From positions 32,209,222 to 32,273,221 of the forward strand of contig CM046294.1 in the NCBI GenBank assembly GCA_025267735.1: a stretch of DNA of 64,000 bases. The letters run 5' to 3'. A program made the translations under genes and the position numbers. Origin of the DNA: Mactra quadrangularis. Taxonomy: Eukaryota; Mollusca; Bivalvia; Venerida; Mactridae. Shown in pieces: positions 1-13,027 of this stretch. The notes under the pieces are model-generated. The model did not search any database, was not told the origin of the DNA, and was given only the letters and a program-made list of their open reading frames with translations. Every line of letters begins with the position of its first letter. Within the stretch, counting starts at the first letter, position 1.

Positions 1-506
1 AAAGGAACATTATTTTGCTTATCAGCTCTAGAATGTAGTGTGTGGAGATAATTAATTGTTTTGGCTTTGAGAAATGTCATCTTAATTTCATGGACAATAA
101 ACAGATGGTGATTGTAACGGTATCATCAAATGGGATGATTTTGGAGAAATCCGGACTGAATACATAAACAAACATAAATAAGCTCAGAAAAAGGGACTAT
201 CAGGCAGTTAGTCTTCAGGTGGCACTATATATCATCATGTGTGTAAAATATTAATTTAGTATTGTTTAATGGTATATATTTACGGTGGAGGGATTATTCT
301 TATTTATTATTATTAATAATAGTTTTTGTACAACGCCATTTAATATGTAATATAGAAATAGGCGTTTAATCAAATAGAGAAGTTTAAGTTTAGTTTAAGA
401 GTAATGCAAGTGAATATAAATGTTTTGAGTGCCTTGTTTTACATTCGAAACTCCTGCCTTTTTCATTCTTATGTCCTAATTACCATATATATTATATTAG
501 AATTAC

Positions 507-550
507 ATAATATATATATATATATATATATATTAATATAATATTATATT
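507..550. repeat. AT microsatellite
   Basis: An uninterrupted TA run of about 26 bp followed by ATTAATATAATATTATAT. Confidence 0.9.
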
Positions 551-569
551 TTTTTACAAATTTAGAGAT

Positions 570-680
570 CCCGGGTAGGTAGCACAGTTGGTAGCGCGCC
601 TGGAATTCGAATCTAGTATCCCGAAGAGGGTACCGGTTCAAATTTCACCCGCAGAGGTTATACCCTTCCATGTAATTTTG
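570..680 (+). repeat. SINE head fragment
   Basis: GGTAGCACAGTTGGTAGCGCG (box A) and GGTTCAAATTTCACCC (box B), with GAGGTTATACCC after it. It matches the head of the element at 9992-10265 but has no body or tail. Confidence 0.65.
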
Positions 681-1254
681 ACAATAATGCTCAGTACGTG
701 TGGCTCAGTAGCTTAGAGTGTTTTCACTTGTTTTTGCATACATAATAATAGGACAATTCTGAACATATTCATTTATCCCCGTTTTTGACAATTGGACTTT
801 TTTGTTAATTGACGCGTCACATAAAACGTCACGAGTAGCAATATTCTGCCCACCTCTTTTAACCTCTGAATAATGACGCACGCATCTTATCATTTTTTAT
901 TAAGACTGAAAGCGCTGTTCATCAAAACTGTTCATCAAAAGGCGACCTTATTACCTAACTGACTTTCCCGGGCACACTTTTATATATATGAACTAGCATT
1001 ACTTTCTACGTGGAGCCGACAATGTCCATTGCATGGAGGAAAAGTGTCATTAAATATCAAATTTCATAAAAGAGTGTTACCTTCGCAGCCGGGAATAATC
1101 TCTCAACCTGCGGATTATAAATGCTGCGTTTACCACTGCGCATTGGTTGCGGTTCAATTAAAAAAATAAATACGTATTTCAAAAAGTATTTGGGTCTTTT
1201 GAAAGTCTTTAGGATTCCCAGGAAGAATTGAAAAATTGAAGTATTAGGACGCGT

Positions 1255-1495
1255 GTAGTTAATAGGTAGGGGCAGTGGTCCAGTGGTGGGACTCTCGCCA
1301 AAGAATCGACAGGTCCCGGGTTCGATCCCAACCAGCGGCACTACTAATTTCCTTAATCAAGAAATTAACCTACAATTGTTCCACTCCACCCAGGTGTAAA
1401 TGGGTACTGTGAGGAATCACCTGTCTGAAGGTGATTTCAATGACCAGGAGTTATCGTACAAGATTGTAAAGTCGGCTGAACATGTATATGGAAGC
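1255..1495 (+). repeat. tRNA-derived SINE (family C)
   Basis: Head GGGGCAGTGGTCCAGTGGTG, box B GGTTCGATCCCAACC, then CTAATTTCCTTAATCAAGAA, a body with CCACCCAGGTGTAAATGGGT, and AATGACCAGGAGTTA. The arms do not pair as a functional tRNA. Confidence 0.75.
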
Positions 1496-1941
1496 AGACT
1501 TAAAAAACCGCACTTAAATATTCCCCTATCTTCTGTTAGTAATCTAATGTAAAAAACCTCTAAAAATTGTAATTAAATAAATTCTTTAGTACATGATATC
1601 TAGGTCAACGTTGTTACGCGTATTACTGACGCGCAATATATGTTTTATAAGTTTTTTTTATTAATTGTACTATTAAGCAATGTCAAGCTTAAAATGACAT
1701 TGTGTCACATAGTAAGTTAGTCATGAAATATAGACTGATAAATTGTATATATTACATAGAGTAACGACTTATCTAGCCGTCTAGGTTGTCGTATGTTCTG
1801 GTTGAATGGGATCTTTACTTTTGTCTACATTATATTTTTATTATATATTTAGTATAATATTTTATTACAGCTACCTGGTCATTCTCGTACCCCGAGGTTA
1901 TCAAGTATCGAGAATCCTTCTAGATTCTGGGTACGAGAAAT

Positions 1942-2505
1942 GCCGCCCGGCTAGCTCACTTGGGAGCACGCAAGTAAACTGATCGAGGGGCCATGGGTTT
2001 AATTTCCGGTTTCGTGGAGTTTGGTCATGAAGTGATTTCTACGACAATTTTCCAATCACTAATTTTTACATGGGGTTTCCCATGTTTAGTAGTGGACTAT
2101 GGCAAATCTTCATCAAAATTTGTCGCGGACGATTACATTCAGTTGTGCGCGCGCAAGTAAAGGGATAATTACCACTGCAATTAATATAGTCCGCATTACG
2201 CGTTAACAAGCAGATGATAAAAAGCACGTGTACATCTTATCTGGTTTATGTAAGGTAAAGGTCCCTTAAATCGCTTCCATGAGTTGTATACAGCCATATA
2301 CTCTACCAAAACCCCATGTCTGACAGCGCTATCGGCGCTTTGATTAATCATGTAGGGCAGTTGTCAGTTATTGACGGAAGTATGTACTTAGTAACTGGTT
2401 AACAACAGAATCCAGAGGTTTAGCATTTCCAGGAACGGTGAGTAGGTTGACTGACCGCCGTGATATGATCTATAAAATGTGTTGCTACAGCTTAACCCCC
2501 CCCGA
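1942..2505 (+). repeat. tRNA-derived SINE (family A), interrupted
   Basis: Begins GCCGCCCGGCTAGCTCACTTG (box A-like) and runs to ACCGCCGT...GTTGCTACAGCTTAA, the complement of the GTTGGGTTTAACGCCGTAGC tail seen in the minus-strand copies. The middle is split by about 250 bp bounded by 11-bp inverted repeats (2068-2078 / 2309-2319). Confidence 0.7.
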
Positions 2506-2816
2506 AAAAAAAACATTGATTAAAAAGAGTCAGGTTTTATAATTAAAAAATAATTTATGTTTGTGGTTTGTATACATTCTACAACAGTGTGGAGTTAAGT
2601 GTTTGGATAATAAATGTGATTCTTTTCTTCTCAGTTCTCAGTTTACATATTCATGTCATTGTAAGAGTACATTTCTCTTTGTACTACAGGCAAAATAACC
2701 ATAAATTTCAAATATGAATGATATCAATGATATCTTCTAAAATGAAACATAAGATATCAATTTTATAGCTGGTAAATCTACTTTAGTATGGTCATATTCT
2801 TTTACAACATTATCTA

Positions 2817-3193
2817 CAGTACCCACCAAAAGTTTGGAGACATTTTCATTTTGTAGGCTAACTGAATAGCTTTTATCTAAAATTTGATATCTGTTTATTT
2901 TGAAATGCCTTTTAGTTTTGCTTTTCTATTTGGTTAACATTATATTTATAACTGATACTACAAAAACAGCATAGAAACTAGGTACTTGAAAATTATTACA
3001 ATAAACATGGTGAAGGAGGCTTTAGGATGTCAGATGCTGAATCTTGTAGATGTGTTGCATTCATGTTTTTCTTTCTTCATTCTATGACAAACCATACTTA
3101 AATATATTAAAAATATTGATTCTACTGAAATAATCATAAACATTCAAGAATTGTAGTAAAGTTCATACGTCTCCAAACTTTTGGTGGGTACTG
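2817..3193. mobile_element. Tc1/mariner-like MITE (377 bp)
   Basis: Inverted termini CAGTACCCACCAAAAGTTTG and its complement at 3174-3193 continue with GAGAC inward (about 25 bp). TA dinucleotides flank both ends (2815-2816 and 3194-3195), the target duplication of the Tc1/mariner superfamily. There is no coding capacity, so it is non-autonomous. Confidence 0.85.
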
Positions 3194-3300
3194 TATATAA
3201 ATACATGTACACTTGAAATCTTAACTAGCTTGCCGAACTTGACCAAAGACATTTATACAATTTAAATATCATTTGCATACAATTAATAGGTTTAAGATAA

Positions 3301-3512
3301 AGAGCGGGTGTGGCCGAGATGATACTACGATGGACTGGTAATCAGCTCAGCGTTGGTTCTAATTCCATGTTAAACCTATCCCATTGTTTCCTTGAGCAAG
3401 TAATTTAATTCTACAAGCACAGTACTAGCTAGGGAACCACGAAGATGACTAAAAAGTGGTTAATCTCAATTTTGAGGACTTGTTTCACAATCGAGCTAAA
3501 ATAAATTAGTAA
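3301..3512 (+). repeat. tRNA-derived SINE with a Leu/Ser-like head (family D)
   Basis: Head GAGCGGGTGTGGCCGAGATG resembles a class II tRNA 5' half. GGTTCTAATTCCA is box B-like, then TTTCCTTGAGCAAGTAATTT and CTAGGGAACCACGAAGATGA, ending in AATAAATTAGTAAACAAATT. Confidence 0.6.
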
Positions 3513-3829
3513 ACAAATTAAAAATAATGCAGTTACCGAAGCATGTAATGTAAACATTTGTCTTATGTCATTTTGCACAAGCAATAACTATCTTTACAAG
3601 CTTACAACAAAAAAGTCCAAGCACGTACATAATGTATCCGTTAGACGTTTTTACATCCTGACTTTATTTTTGTACATACAATGTATCTATAAATATAAGA
3701 GATTTTTTACTTTGGTGCGTCGTTTTAGCATAAAAATAGTCTGTCAAAATAAGGATGGATGAATATAGTAATTAATTAAAAAGTAAAAGTAATTGCATTT
3801 TATAGTCTAAGTTTCATGCTTACGCACGT

Positions 3830-4107
3830 TCACCGACTTTACAGCTATTACCACTGGTCATTGGGCTACTGGTATCTATCTATCAATCTCCCTGGGGAGT
3901 CTTTTACTCCGCTTATTAGTGCAGCCGACAATTTGGCGCAACGGAATTATACCATCCTCGCAGGTATCCATCTACACCACCTGGGTGGAGTGAAGCAATC
4001 GCAGGTACATTTCTTGCTCAAGGAAATTAGCAGTGCCCCTAGTGGGATTCGAACCCGGAACCTCTCGATCCCTAAACGCGCGTCCCACCACTAGACTACT
4101 GCTCCTT
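3830..4107 (-). repeat. tRNA-derived SINE (family C)
   Basis: Reverse complement of the family at 1255: head GGAGCAGTAGTCTAGTGGTG, box B GGGTTCGAATCCCAC, CTAATTTCCTTGAGCAAGAA, CCACCCAGGTGG. It extends further left than the 1255 copy. Confidence 0.8.
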
Positions 4108-4109
4108 TA

Positions 4110-7100
4110 ATATAATATTATTCAGAAATATATTTTTATTATCTATATAGAAATAAGTGAGTAGTATTTACACTCTTAAACACTGAGCCACTAGCACTGA
4201 ATTCACAGGAATGGATACTATGAAACTGCTACACAATAAGTGTGTACTCATGAGTTTGTCCCATAATCGGATGAATCCAAAATTAAAAGTACAATAACAT
4301 GTGATGTTTTGAAAAATGATTTATAGTGTGTTTACCAAGTTGAACGTACCTTTTCCATAACATTGACAATATGAAGATTAGAAAGGCAATTTAAACATTT
4401 AAACTAAGTAGATGAACGAATAAATTACCGAAACAAAACAGAACAAGTTTATAATAATAAAATTTCATAAATATGAAATGTTTATGATTATCTTACAAGC
4501 TATGATTGTCTTATTTACCTTGAAAATGATGTTTTTGTTTATGTAAATAATTTTATAAACACAGAAATAAACTTGACAATTTTCCACGCACTGTTAAAAG
4601 TACAATGGACCACGAAAATCACTCTTTTTCACGTACGTTTATCTTACATAAGGGTCTATTGAATCGAACATATGCTTAGCATATTACTTTTTCTATCTTT
4701 CAAACAAAAAAAATCTCAAAACATAAAACACATAGTTAAACTGACAGATTAATGAAATAACAAGACAGTTTTGACAAACCAAACTCTAAGGCCACTACAA
4801 GTTGATTATGTGTTCTAAAGATTCGCTCGCATCTTAATTGTGACGGTTTTTACAAAAAAAAAATATTTCCACGCTGGCTCATAAAAATTTGGTCAAACCG
4901 CTATATAAAGCAGCTGAATCATGTTTAAAAAAATTCTTCGCTCGCTCACCCTATTTCCACCCAGAAAATCCATAGAACACATGATCAACCTTAGTCAACT
5001 ACGCAATATTGTCCAGTAACGCAAAGCAATGGTTTATTAAGCATACTATATAACAAGCTAGCTGCTAATTATAAGTGTCCGTGCAAAAATTGTCATTTAG
5101 CCAGCTGGAAAATATGTTCAACAGATTGACTGAACTGCGCACGTAGTGTGGGTGATGTTTTGCCGTATAAACTGAAATTATTGTTATATTGTCATTCAGA
5201 GAGGGACCCAGGTCGAGCCGAGTCTCTGATAAACAGTTAAGGGGACTGTTGAGCCTTAGTCCGTGTACGTTTGGCTATCTGACAAATCACAGCATTTAAC
5301 GCACATGCTTTTTGTTAGAATAATGTATAAACTTGCCAATTTCTTGGGAAACTGTGAGCTTGAACCTCTGGTATTATGTATACGGCCATGGCTTTCAGAG
5401 TGCAAGACTCATTACGCCTTTTTTGAATGGCAGCAACCAATTACTTAATTAGAACATTTAATTAAAATACATGACTTGTAATAAAAATACAATGTTAATT
5501 ACGTTTAGGCCACCATGTGCATTCAATAAACACGTGCATTGTTGTATTTTAAATTAAAAGAGTCCATTAGCATGTATATTGTTTTAGATGTACTTTCTGA
5601 TAAGAGAAATGATGACACTGAATAGAGACTTGACAATAATAAATATGTCCAGTAAATAAGCGCCGTAAGTAAGTTCCGCAACCAGTTTACATCATGTTAA
5701 GCTTGTTTATTTACAGATCTTTCGCTTTGTCTTTATAATTTATTTTTGATATTATTTTGCATAATTCAATGTGGAACAGACGCTTTCTCTTGAATGTAGA
5801 CTATGCGTCATTTAGACCTTGTAACAAATATATTTTTGGCAACATAAATGCACATAAATTATACTCGAGTTTTCGGTACCAAATAAGCATAATGTTTCTC
5901 TATTGAACAGAACATTTTTTTAAAGTTTATAAAGGAAACGATTTTTGTATTTTAATCGTTTACAACGTCTAAATAAGAAGCGCGTTCATTAGCTTACAGC
6001 TATTTCTGTTGAAAGCGAACTGTTGTAATCATGCTACCAATCTCCCTGTGAAGTAGTACTTTATTTTACATGCAGTCGTCACATGACATCGGAAATGTAC
6101 TATCCTTGAATCAGACTGCAAGTACAAGAATCTATGCCTTTATTCACTGTTTTCAGCATATTTTGGATTTGATAGATGCTGTAGTTTTTTTCGAAGGATC
6201 TCACTCTTATCGCAATTTCTATTTATTCATAACAAAATAGAAATTAAATGAAAAACGTCTAATTTGGAGAACACATAATATAAGTTATGAAATTTTAGGA
6301 GTAAGGGGTTTAAAACCGTGCAAACAAAGCCGTAGAATATGATGATTATATGCCACAAAGACCTATAACCAGTATTAATTTTCTAAATATTTGTATTCAA
6401 ATTAGAGCATACCAGCAGGTCAGTTCAAAACAAGTCAATATCCTTCTTTATTTACATGTATTGTAAATAAAAACATGGCATGTTATTCTACTTTTAAGTT
6501 TGGATTCATACGTTTTTTGGGGAAACACATAAGTCTGCGATATTGTGGCACAGTTTCTAAGTCTTTATTCTTATGAAAACAAAAGTTATTGTTTAGCTAC
6601 ATGTATGTATGAAGTCAGTTTTGATAATGTCGCTGCACGCGGAACTTTTCGGATGTTACTCCCTGATTACTGGTTAACTCACTTTTCTCATGAGGGCCGC
6701 AATTGAAATCAATAAAGGTAAGACTAAAGCGCGTACGTACTTTTTGTGACAATACCGCTAGACACTAAGTGTTAGGTTATGAAAAGTTAATAAATGAAGT
6801 TTTTTGTAAACATTTCAATAATTTGGTTAAGCATTTATATAGTACGTTTAAAAGGAGTTTCTCCAAGAAATTAATATCTTCTCTTCTAAACTGCAGGTTT
6901 AAATTAAAACATGTACAGTCGATCTTCACGGTCTTCGTCAGACTTGTAAAAATAAATTATGGGGACGGTCTACTTTAATGCTTAGCATCAATATTTTCAT
7001 GTTCAGTAGCCTATATGTGGCTTAGTATGAGTGAAGATATAATTCGCTTGTATTTATATACATGTAGATAATACTTGAAAAAATCTGAATATATACAGGT

Positions 7101-9990
7101 CGTATTCTAGGTCATGCGTGTTTTTGTACTTTAAACAATGGACTTGTCCACTGAATAGGTGAATAAGCTGATCCATGAACAACATTTTACGAATTAAAAC
7201 ATACAACTTTGATATTTAACATTTATTTTAAATACTGTATTTGCACATTTTAAATTTTATTTAATGGTATGTTTATAAAATAAGTGTCAACTAACTAAAC
7301 TATAAAACTGAAAAAAATAATTCACCCCTAAATATTGGTGTGTAATGAAACAGGCTGTGTTTTTGACGATAAAGACTCTTCTTTTGTTAGACTGGCGCTA
7401 AGTTAAAAAATCACCTTTAGTTGAACTAGTTTTGTACCGACTCATCCACATATTTCAAGTGTAGTATTTTTTATACGGAATGTTGTTTACGTCACGTGAC
7501 AGACATCAACATGTACACCGCTTATATAATGTACAATAAAATGCGTGAACATGTATACAGAATCACGTCATGTTTACTAGTCAGACATCGTACATGGAAG
7601 ATGGAAAAATACCGAAAAACATAGAGTTGGCAGACTCAGCATACACAGTAAAAGGAACGATTTTAATGAGCAATAAGCAAGTGTTCGCTCATCTGAGTCT
7701 GTCAAATTTATGTTCATAAAATACCGTACATCCATTTATCACAATTTTTCAGAAGAAGTAAAAAAACCTACATAGGTTTTTCTCTCATTGTTACTACACC
7801 CTCGCACTGAGAACACGTGTTTACCTGTGTGTGTATTTTAAGCAATCGGAACTCCTCGGATATTTTTAGGTATATCTTCGTAAGAAGTCGCCGTGGTGTT
7901 CCGAAAGGAACTGCTCGTTTTAAAACATGGCTGTTAACATTATGAAGAAAAGTTTGGGAATGAGCAATCAAACAATTAAATACCTTACGAGTAAAGTTAG
8001 GCTAACAAATGTTGCATGTCAAAGGACTTTGTTCAGTTTTGGACAGTTTTGTCAATCCATCGACAATGCCTCCCAAAAGTTCTTGCACTAATGAAATTTG
8101 GAGAAGAACTGATCATGCTCAGCACAGGTAAATGAACAACAATTAAATTTTATTCATACGTTGATAAAATAATAGACTCGGTTTCCGATATTTGACTTGA
8201 CGGTCTTTGTGTCTTTCCTTTTTTTGGGTAAATGTAAGTTAGATTTGTGGCAGAATTTAACCTCATAAAAAAGAACACCACCAAACTTTCTTCAACTCCT
8301 TTATTTCAGCACATGTAACACTGTTATATTATAACAAAACATCCCTCAATGCAACCATATCACCCTATCCCATAAATGTTGAGACCTTACAATGCATTAT
8401 TTGCCGACAAAAATGATATAATACAAAAATACATGATTAACGCAATAAATATATATAAGTATCAAAAAGGTCATGACTACTAGTATATATTCCCGCTAAA
8501 ACAGAACAGAGTAAAAAGGAGTTAACAAATGACACGTGACAAAATAATGACATAATACTAGCGTACTTTCGCGACAGGGTTATCCTAAAAACATTATTTT
8601 TGTTTAAAGACATTTGAAATGTACTGTATAAATTTTGCTGTTGTACTTGTATGATGCATTTACTGTCCTGTCTACAGATGTTATCATACAAACAATTGTT
8701 TTAATGTCATTTGATTATATCGCAAATGATGTTTATTGCTTTTAGTTTCCTGATCAGCAGAAAAACGCAGACGTCAATCACCAAGAAGGATATGCACTAA
8801 AAACATACATTTTTTCTTTGGCTCTGAAAAACTATGTTTGTGACTTTTCTAAATATAATATCAACATCCGTTTGTACATCGAGATAAATGTCTCGCATTT
8901 TAGTGTCAGATTGATAGGCAGAATGCCTAGCATATTAAATAGACATACCCGGAACTCAAATTTATGGGGTTTTCATGGCGGTACAAACAAGGTTATTTGC
9001 ACATTATTGCTGAAAAGCACGAAATACGGATTTTATGTAACGGTATAGACGATTTTAGTGCATTTTTGTGACTTTATAGTATATTTCTTGCAACCTACAG
9101 GCCAGTTTGTCTTAAAATATTAAGCATTAATGTTTTGACACAATTACAGACACTAGTACCTTTTAGTTGCGATTTAACTTTTTTCTGGTAATGAGACTGA
9201 ATATTGTCATGCTCAATTAGAAAAAACATCAATGCACTTAATGGAGATTGATAATAACGTATGAGTTCAAAATATGTTTCCATTCTTATCAGACCACTTG
9301 TTAACTTAAATGAAGAACACAGTGAATGGCTATATAATTATTCTTTTGCAATTGTATTTTATTTCATATTTTGTCAGATCTTTTAAATTTTTAATACACT
9401 TTCGCGACATGCGGGCGTCAATTTACACTGCAAGCACTGTTTTGATTAATTAGTTTAATTGTGTGAACTCACCATTATTAATCATTGTTCTAAAAATACT
9501 TTTCATGACCCGAAAACTAATACTTTTAACCTGACTAAGAAGTGCAACAAGGGTGAAGTATTCCTGTACTCGACCGACTTTAACAGATTTGTTTTTTATG
9601 GAAAGGTGAACATGAAACATCTATTGTGCACGTTCCCTGAACTTTTGATATTTTTAAAGCGCTATTACAAAGGAATATTAAAAGAATGAGAGAAAGAATA
9701 GACGTTTATGGTGACAGCTTTTTTTTCAAGATTCGTGCACAATTACACAATTTGCCTCTAAGAATATGCGTGAAACTAATCGTATGCAGTTTCTGACATA
9801 GTTATTTTTTAAAATGTTAGTTTTGCTAACAAGCGAGTTACGTATGGATATTTTTGTACATACTCAAGTAGTGTTTTGAATTTTGATATGAAATACGAAG
9901 TACAAGTATATTGGTTACCTTGGCCTCACTCATCCTCGGTAACCCAGGGTGTTATTCGTCAACGATGATATTCATAATGTTTTGTTTGTT
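4110..9990. other. AT-rich stretch without a recognisable gene
   Basis: Only short frames (60-84 codons) occur and none resembles a known family or keeps a splice-consistent structure. No tRNA, TIR pair or tandem repeat is obvious. A possible donor follows a short MPPKSSCTNEIWRR frame at 8066-8127, not strong enough to call. Confidence 0.5.
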
Positions 9991-9991
9991 T

Positions 9992-10265
9992 TTGTTGGGT
10001 TTAACGCAGTGGCAACACAATTTAGGTCATTTTACAGCTTCCAGCGCTCCTAACCTAGCTTTCCTGGACCCTTGTCTATAACCAGTACTCACCTACCCTT
10101 CTACGAGGCCGGAAACTTCTCCAAATATCTTTTTAATGAAGGAAAATTGACATACTTGTCAAATTTTCATGGAAGATATAACCTCCCCGGTGGGATTCGA
10201 ACCCGTACCCCCTTCGGGACACGAGATTCCAAATTCCGGCGCGCTACCAACTGCGCCATCATAAT
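9992..10265 (-). repeat. tRNA-derived SINE (family B)
   Basis: Minus-strand head ATGGCGCAGTTGGTAGCGCG (box A) and GGGTTCGAATCCCACCGG (box B). The body differs from family A (AGTACTGGTTATAGACAAGG), yet the tail is again GTTAAACCCAACAAAAACA. A related head lies on the plus strand at 570-660. Confidence 0.8.
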
Positions 10266-10760
10266 ATGCGAGTACCGTAATTTTCCAACGATTGAGCCTA
10301 CTGATAGTAATAGTTATAGTAATGCATATAGTCAGTGCATCATAACAACTGCACTAAACGATTTCAGAAAAGTATGAAATTAACAATATATCAACCTAAA
10401 AAGTTGCATAATTTTATAGTGCTAACTAAAAACTTTCATCTTTCTTGGTTGACATTTAATATTTTATATACCCATTTTTAACTTTACTTTTCTCTTAAAT
10501 ATCAAACAATGTTGTATAAATGATGTACATTATGTTTTAGATGTTACATTGTACACACTGTTATAGTTATACTTTTTATAGTCGTCCATGTTGTTTCACA
10601 CTTACTGACAAAACTACGAGTGGTGTTCAATTTATAATAAAACAAAAAGAAATAAGGTTATAAGCTCTTTCAAATAGCTTATACAAGTTCAAGCCAAGCA
10701 ATTAATTCACGTGTGGTAGTGTATTATATGTGTACATATCTTATTTGAACTGTACATTCA

Positions 10761-11480
10761 ATATGGTTAGACCGAAAGCAAATGATTTCATTGAGGGCAT
10801 TATCCAAAAACTTTTGAAGCAAGAAAATGTGCAGCAGAATCATTGTCAAACAAGTAAAACAGATGAGACGTAATGTTTCTATTGCTATTATGCATCACAT
10901 TTAGCATGGTAAATGTGTTATTAAAAACAACATACGCCAACAGGTAAGATTGGGCCTTTTACTAGAAATCACACAGCAGCGTATTCCGACGTCGTACGTA
11001 AAATTCGTAACAGAATTACATTGGTGAATGTAGTGAATCTTCCCACAAAAAGAGAAATGGCAGCTAAATGTGGAGTGTCTATGGCACCATCAACGGAGAA
11101 ATAGCGAAGTTTGAAAAAAGTGCCGTGTTTATAGGCACAGATTTTTAAAGACGTGCTCGATCTCGGCGCCTATATCTCCGTCTGTCGAAAACTGTGGTAA
11201 ATGGAAAAAAATTATCTCCACAGATCAGGCTAGGTTTTATATGGGCGGTAGTTACGGTCAATGTTGTGGTTGCTATGTTCCATCTTATGAGACAGACCCG
11301 AACAAATACCGCTAAAATGGCCATTAACTTTCTCAACCAACGCAAAAAGAATTATAAAACACCTGCGTAAAGACCAGGTGCAGCGCCCAGGAACTTTGGT
11401 ATCTGGGTGTATATTAGATCGTAGGCTACAGAAACGCAAGATTTATACCATGTCTGGTTTTAAAAGAGGCTCTCTCAAAC
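10761..11480 (+). pseudogene. Decayed Tc1/mariner-type transposase
   Basis: Translation with several frame changes and stops gives MVRPKANDFIEGIIQKLL, REMAAKCGVS (helix-turn-helix region), RSRRLYLRLSKTV and, most clearly, KIISTDQARFYMGGSYGQ at about 11205-11260. The last resembles the second catalytic-Asp block (T-D-E-A-x-F) of IS630/Tc1/mariner transposases. Multiple stops show it is dead. Terminal repeats were not found. Confidence 0.55.
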
Positions 11481-11639
11481 GAATTGAAGAAACTAGAGTA
11501 TGCATATCACCCGGAGATTAGGAAACTGGCAAAAATGTGTAGAATGATTTACTATTGACATCCAGATTGAGCATATGTTGCGACAAAACACACGCGAGTA
11601 AATAGGCTGGTTTTAAAAGTGTATCATAATAAATTAAAC

Positions 11640-11885
11640 ACCTCTCGTATTACCATTGGGCATTGGATTGCTAGTACATGTCTTCCTGGGGAAGTTTTTA
11701 CTGTTGTTTACTATATAGCATACAAGCGGCACAACAGAATAATACCATCCTCGCAGGTATCAATCCATCCCTGGATATAGCTAAGACATCCTAGGTAATT
11801 TCCTTGCACAAGGAAATTAGCAGAGTGCCAATACAAGGATTTGAACCAGGGGCCTTTAGATTTATTACCTGGCTATCTAATAGAT
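11640..11885 (-). repeat. Decayed SINE (family C)
   Basis: CCATCCTCGCAGGTATCAAT, TTTCCTTGCACAAGGAAATT and GGATTTGAACCAGGGGCC match the 3830-4107 element with many changes. Confidence 0.7.
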
Positions 11886-12308
11886 TTGGCCGTATTCTAA
11901 ACATCAACATGCAAATATTGACATTTTAGATCTTAAATCAACTACATGTAAAATCTGAAGTTCATGTTACGCAAGTAACAGGATATTGTGACTGTCGTCT
12001 AAAATTTGTCGTATATTGTCCTGTCGTTGCATTTTTCTAATTCTAATAAACAGAGATCATACAAAATCCTAAAGTCAATGTCAATTGATTATGTCTTAAC
12101 TTCTTACCAATACCTTAAAAAACAAAACAGTGAATTTATTGGTAATCAGTAAGAAAGTCCAGCAAAATAAATCAAAATCTTTTATATGCAGTTGCAAAGA
12201 CCTGAATGCCCCTATAGTTTTATTGGTTTTATTCACATTTTGAAACTCCATTTTTAAAATCAAATAAGTACATTTTTTAAACAGCGAAATAAAGTTAAAT
12301 ATCATTAC

Positions 12309-12372
12309 CTGATATATATTTGGTTCCAAAACTAAGAATCAATATCACCAAAAACACTGTCGATACTTCCAT
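12309..12372 (-). CDS. Possible first coding exon (signal peptide) of an unidentified minus-strand gene
   Basis: On the minus strand an ATG at 12372 opens MEVSTVFLVILILSFG followed by TKYIS, a convincing signal peptide. The exon then ends in phase 1 at a good donor (CAG|GTAATG at 12308). A TATATATAAA box lies about 60 nt upstream, at about 12429-12440. The same layout (short leader exon, phase 1 donor) is seen in the phosphatase genes. No downstream exon could be recognised between 1 and 12.3 kb, so this may be a gene whose body lies outside the window, or chance. Confidence 0.35.
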
Positions 12373-13027
12373 CGTAGTTATCATCCGAAATATCAACTGT
12401 TGTGTTCACCACAAGGAAAAAACAAGGTTTATATATATACAGCCGAAATTTTATATCCGAAAAAAACAAACACTAAATTCATCAAGGATCTGACAGAAAA
12501 TATTACTAATTAAAGTAAGATAGAAATAATTGAATAAATTTTACATCTATTAGAATGCACTCACATAAAGTAATCCAATATTTTATTTGACAAGTGCAAT
12601 AAGTACAGCTTTAAGGTTCCTCATTAGAGAGAATAAACTCCTGTACGGGTCACACTTCATTCTCTTCTATGTACTATTTATGCAACTTTACACGCTTTCA
12701 ACATCATCTGTGACTTTTTTTATCCCACATCCAATGAGCTGATTATGTTATGATAAGTGTCTCGTAAGAATAACTCTACCGTGACATCTAAACTAGTCCA
12801 CAGTATAGTGTTACTTATATAAATGTTTAAATACTGTTTTATGTGTGTGTCTTATCCCATTGTCTCGCATATCAAAAAAACGAAACATTAAGATTTACAT
12901 ACGATTTACATCGTCGTTTTGATTAACTTATTTTTATATACCAGCCACTAACAGTCATAGTCATTGTCTTATCAGAGTTAGTATAAAGCAATGTTTTTTT
13001 ACTTATCATCAGTAAAACATCTGATTT

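Noticed and set aside
1274..1345. Possible tRNA gene
   Set aside because: Box A and B are present, but the acceptor and anticodon arms do not pair and the sequence continues into a SINE body. The same holds for the other tRNA-like heads at 600, 3305, 4030, 10200, 13290, 15880, 38690, 44290, 46080 and 52530.
8066..8127. Short exon candidate MPPKSSCTNEIWRR with a CAG|GTAAAT donor
   Set aside because: No promoter, no following exon and no recognisable product; such ATG-to-donor combinations are common by chance.
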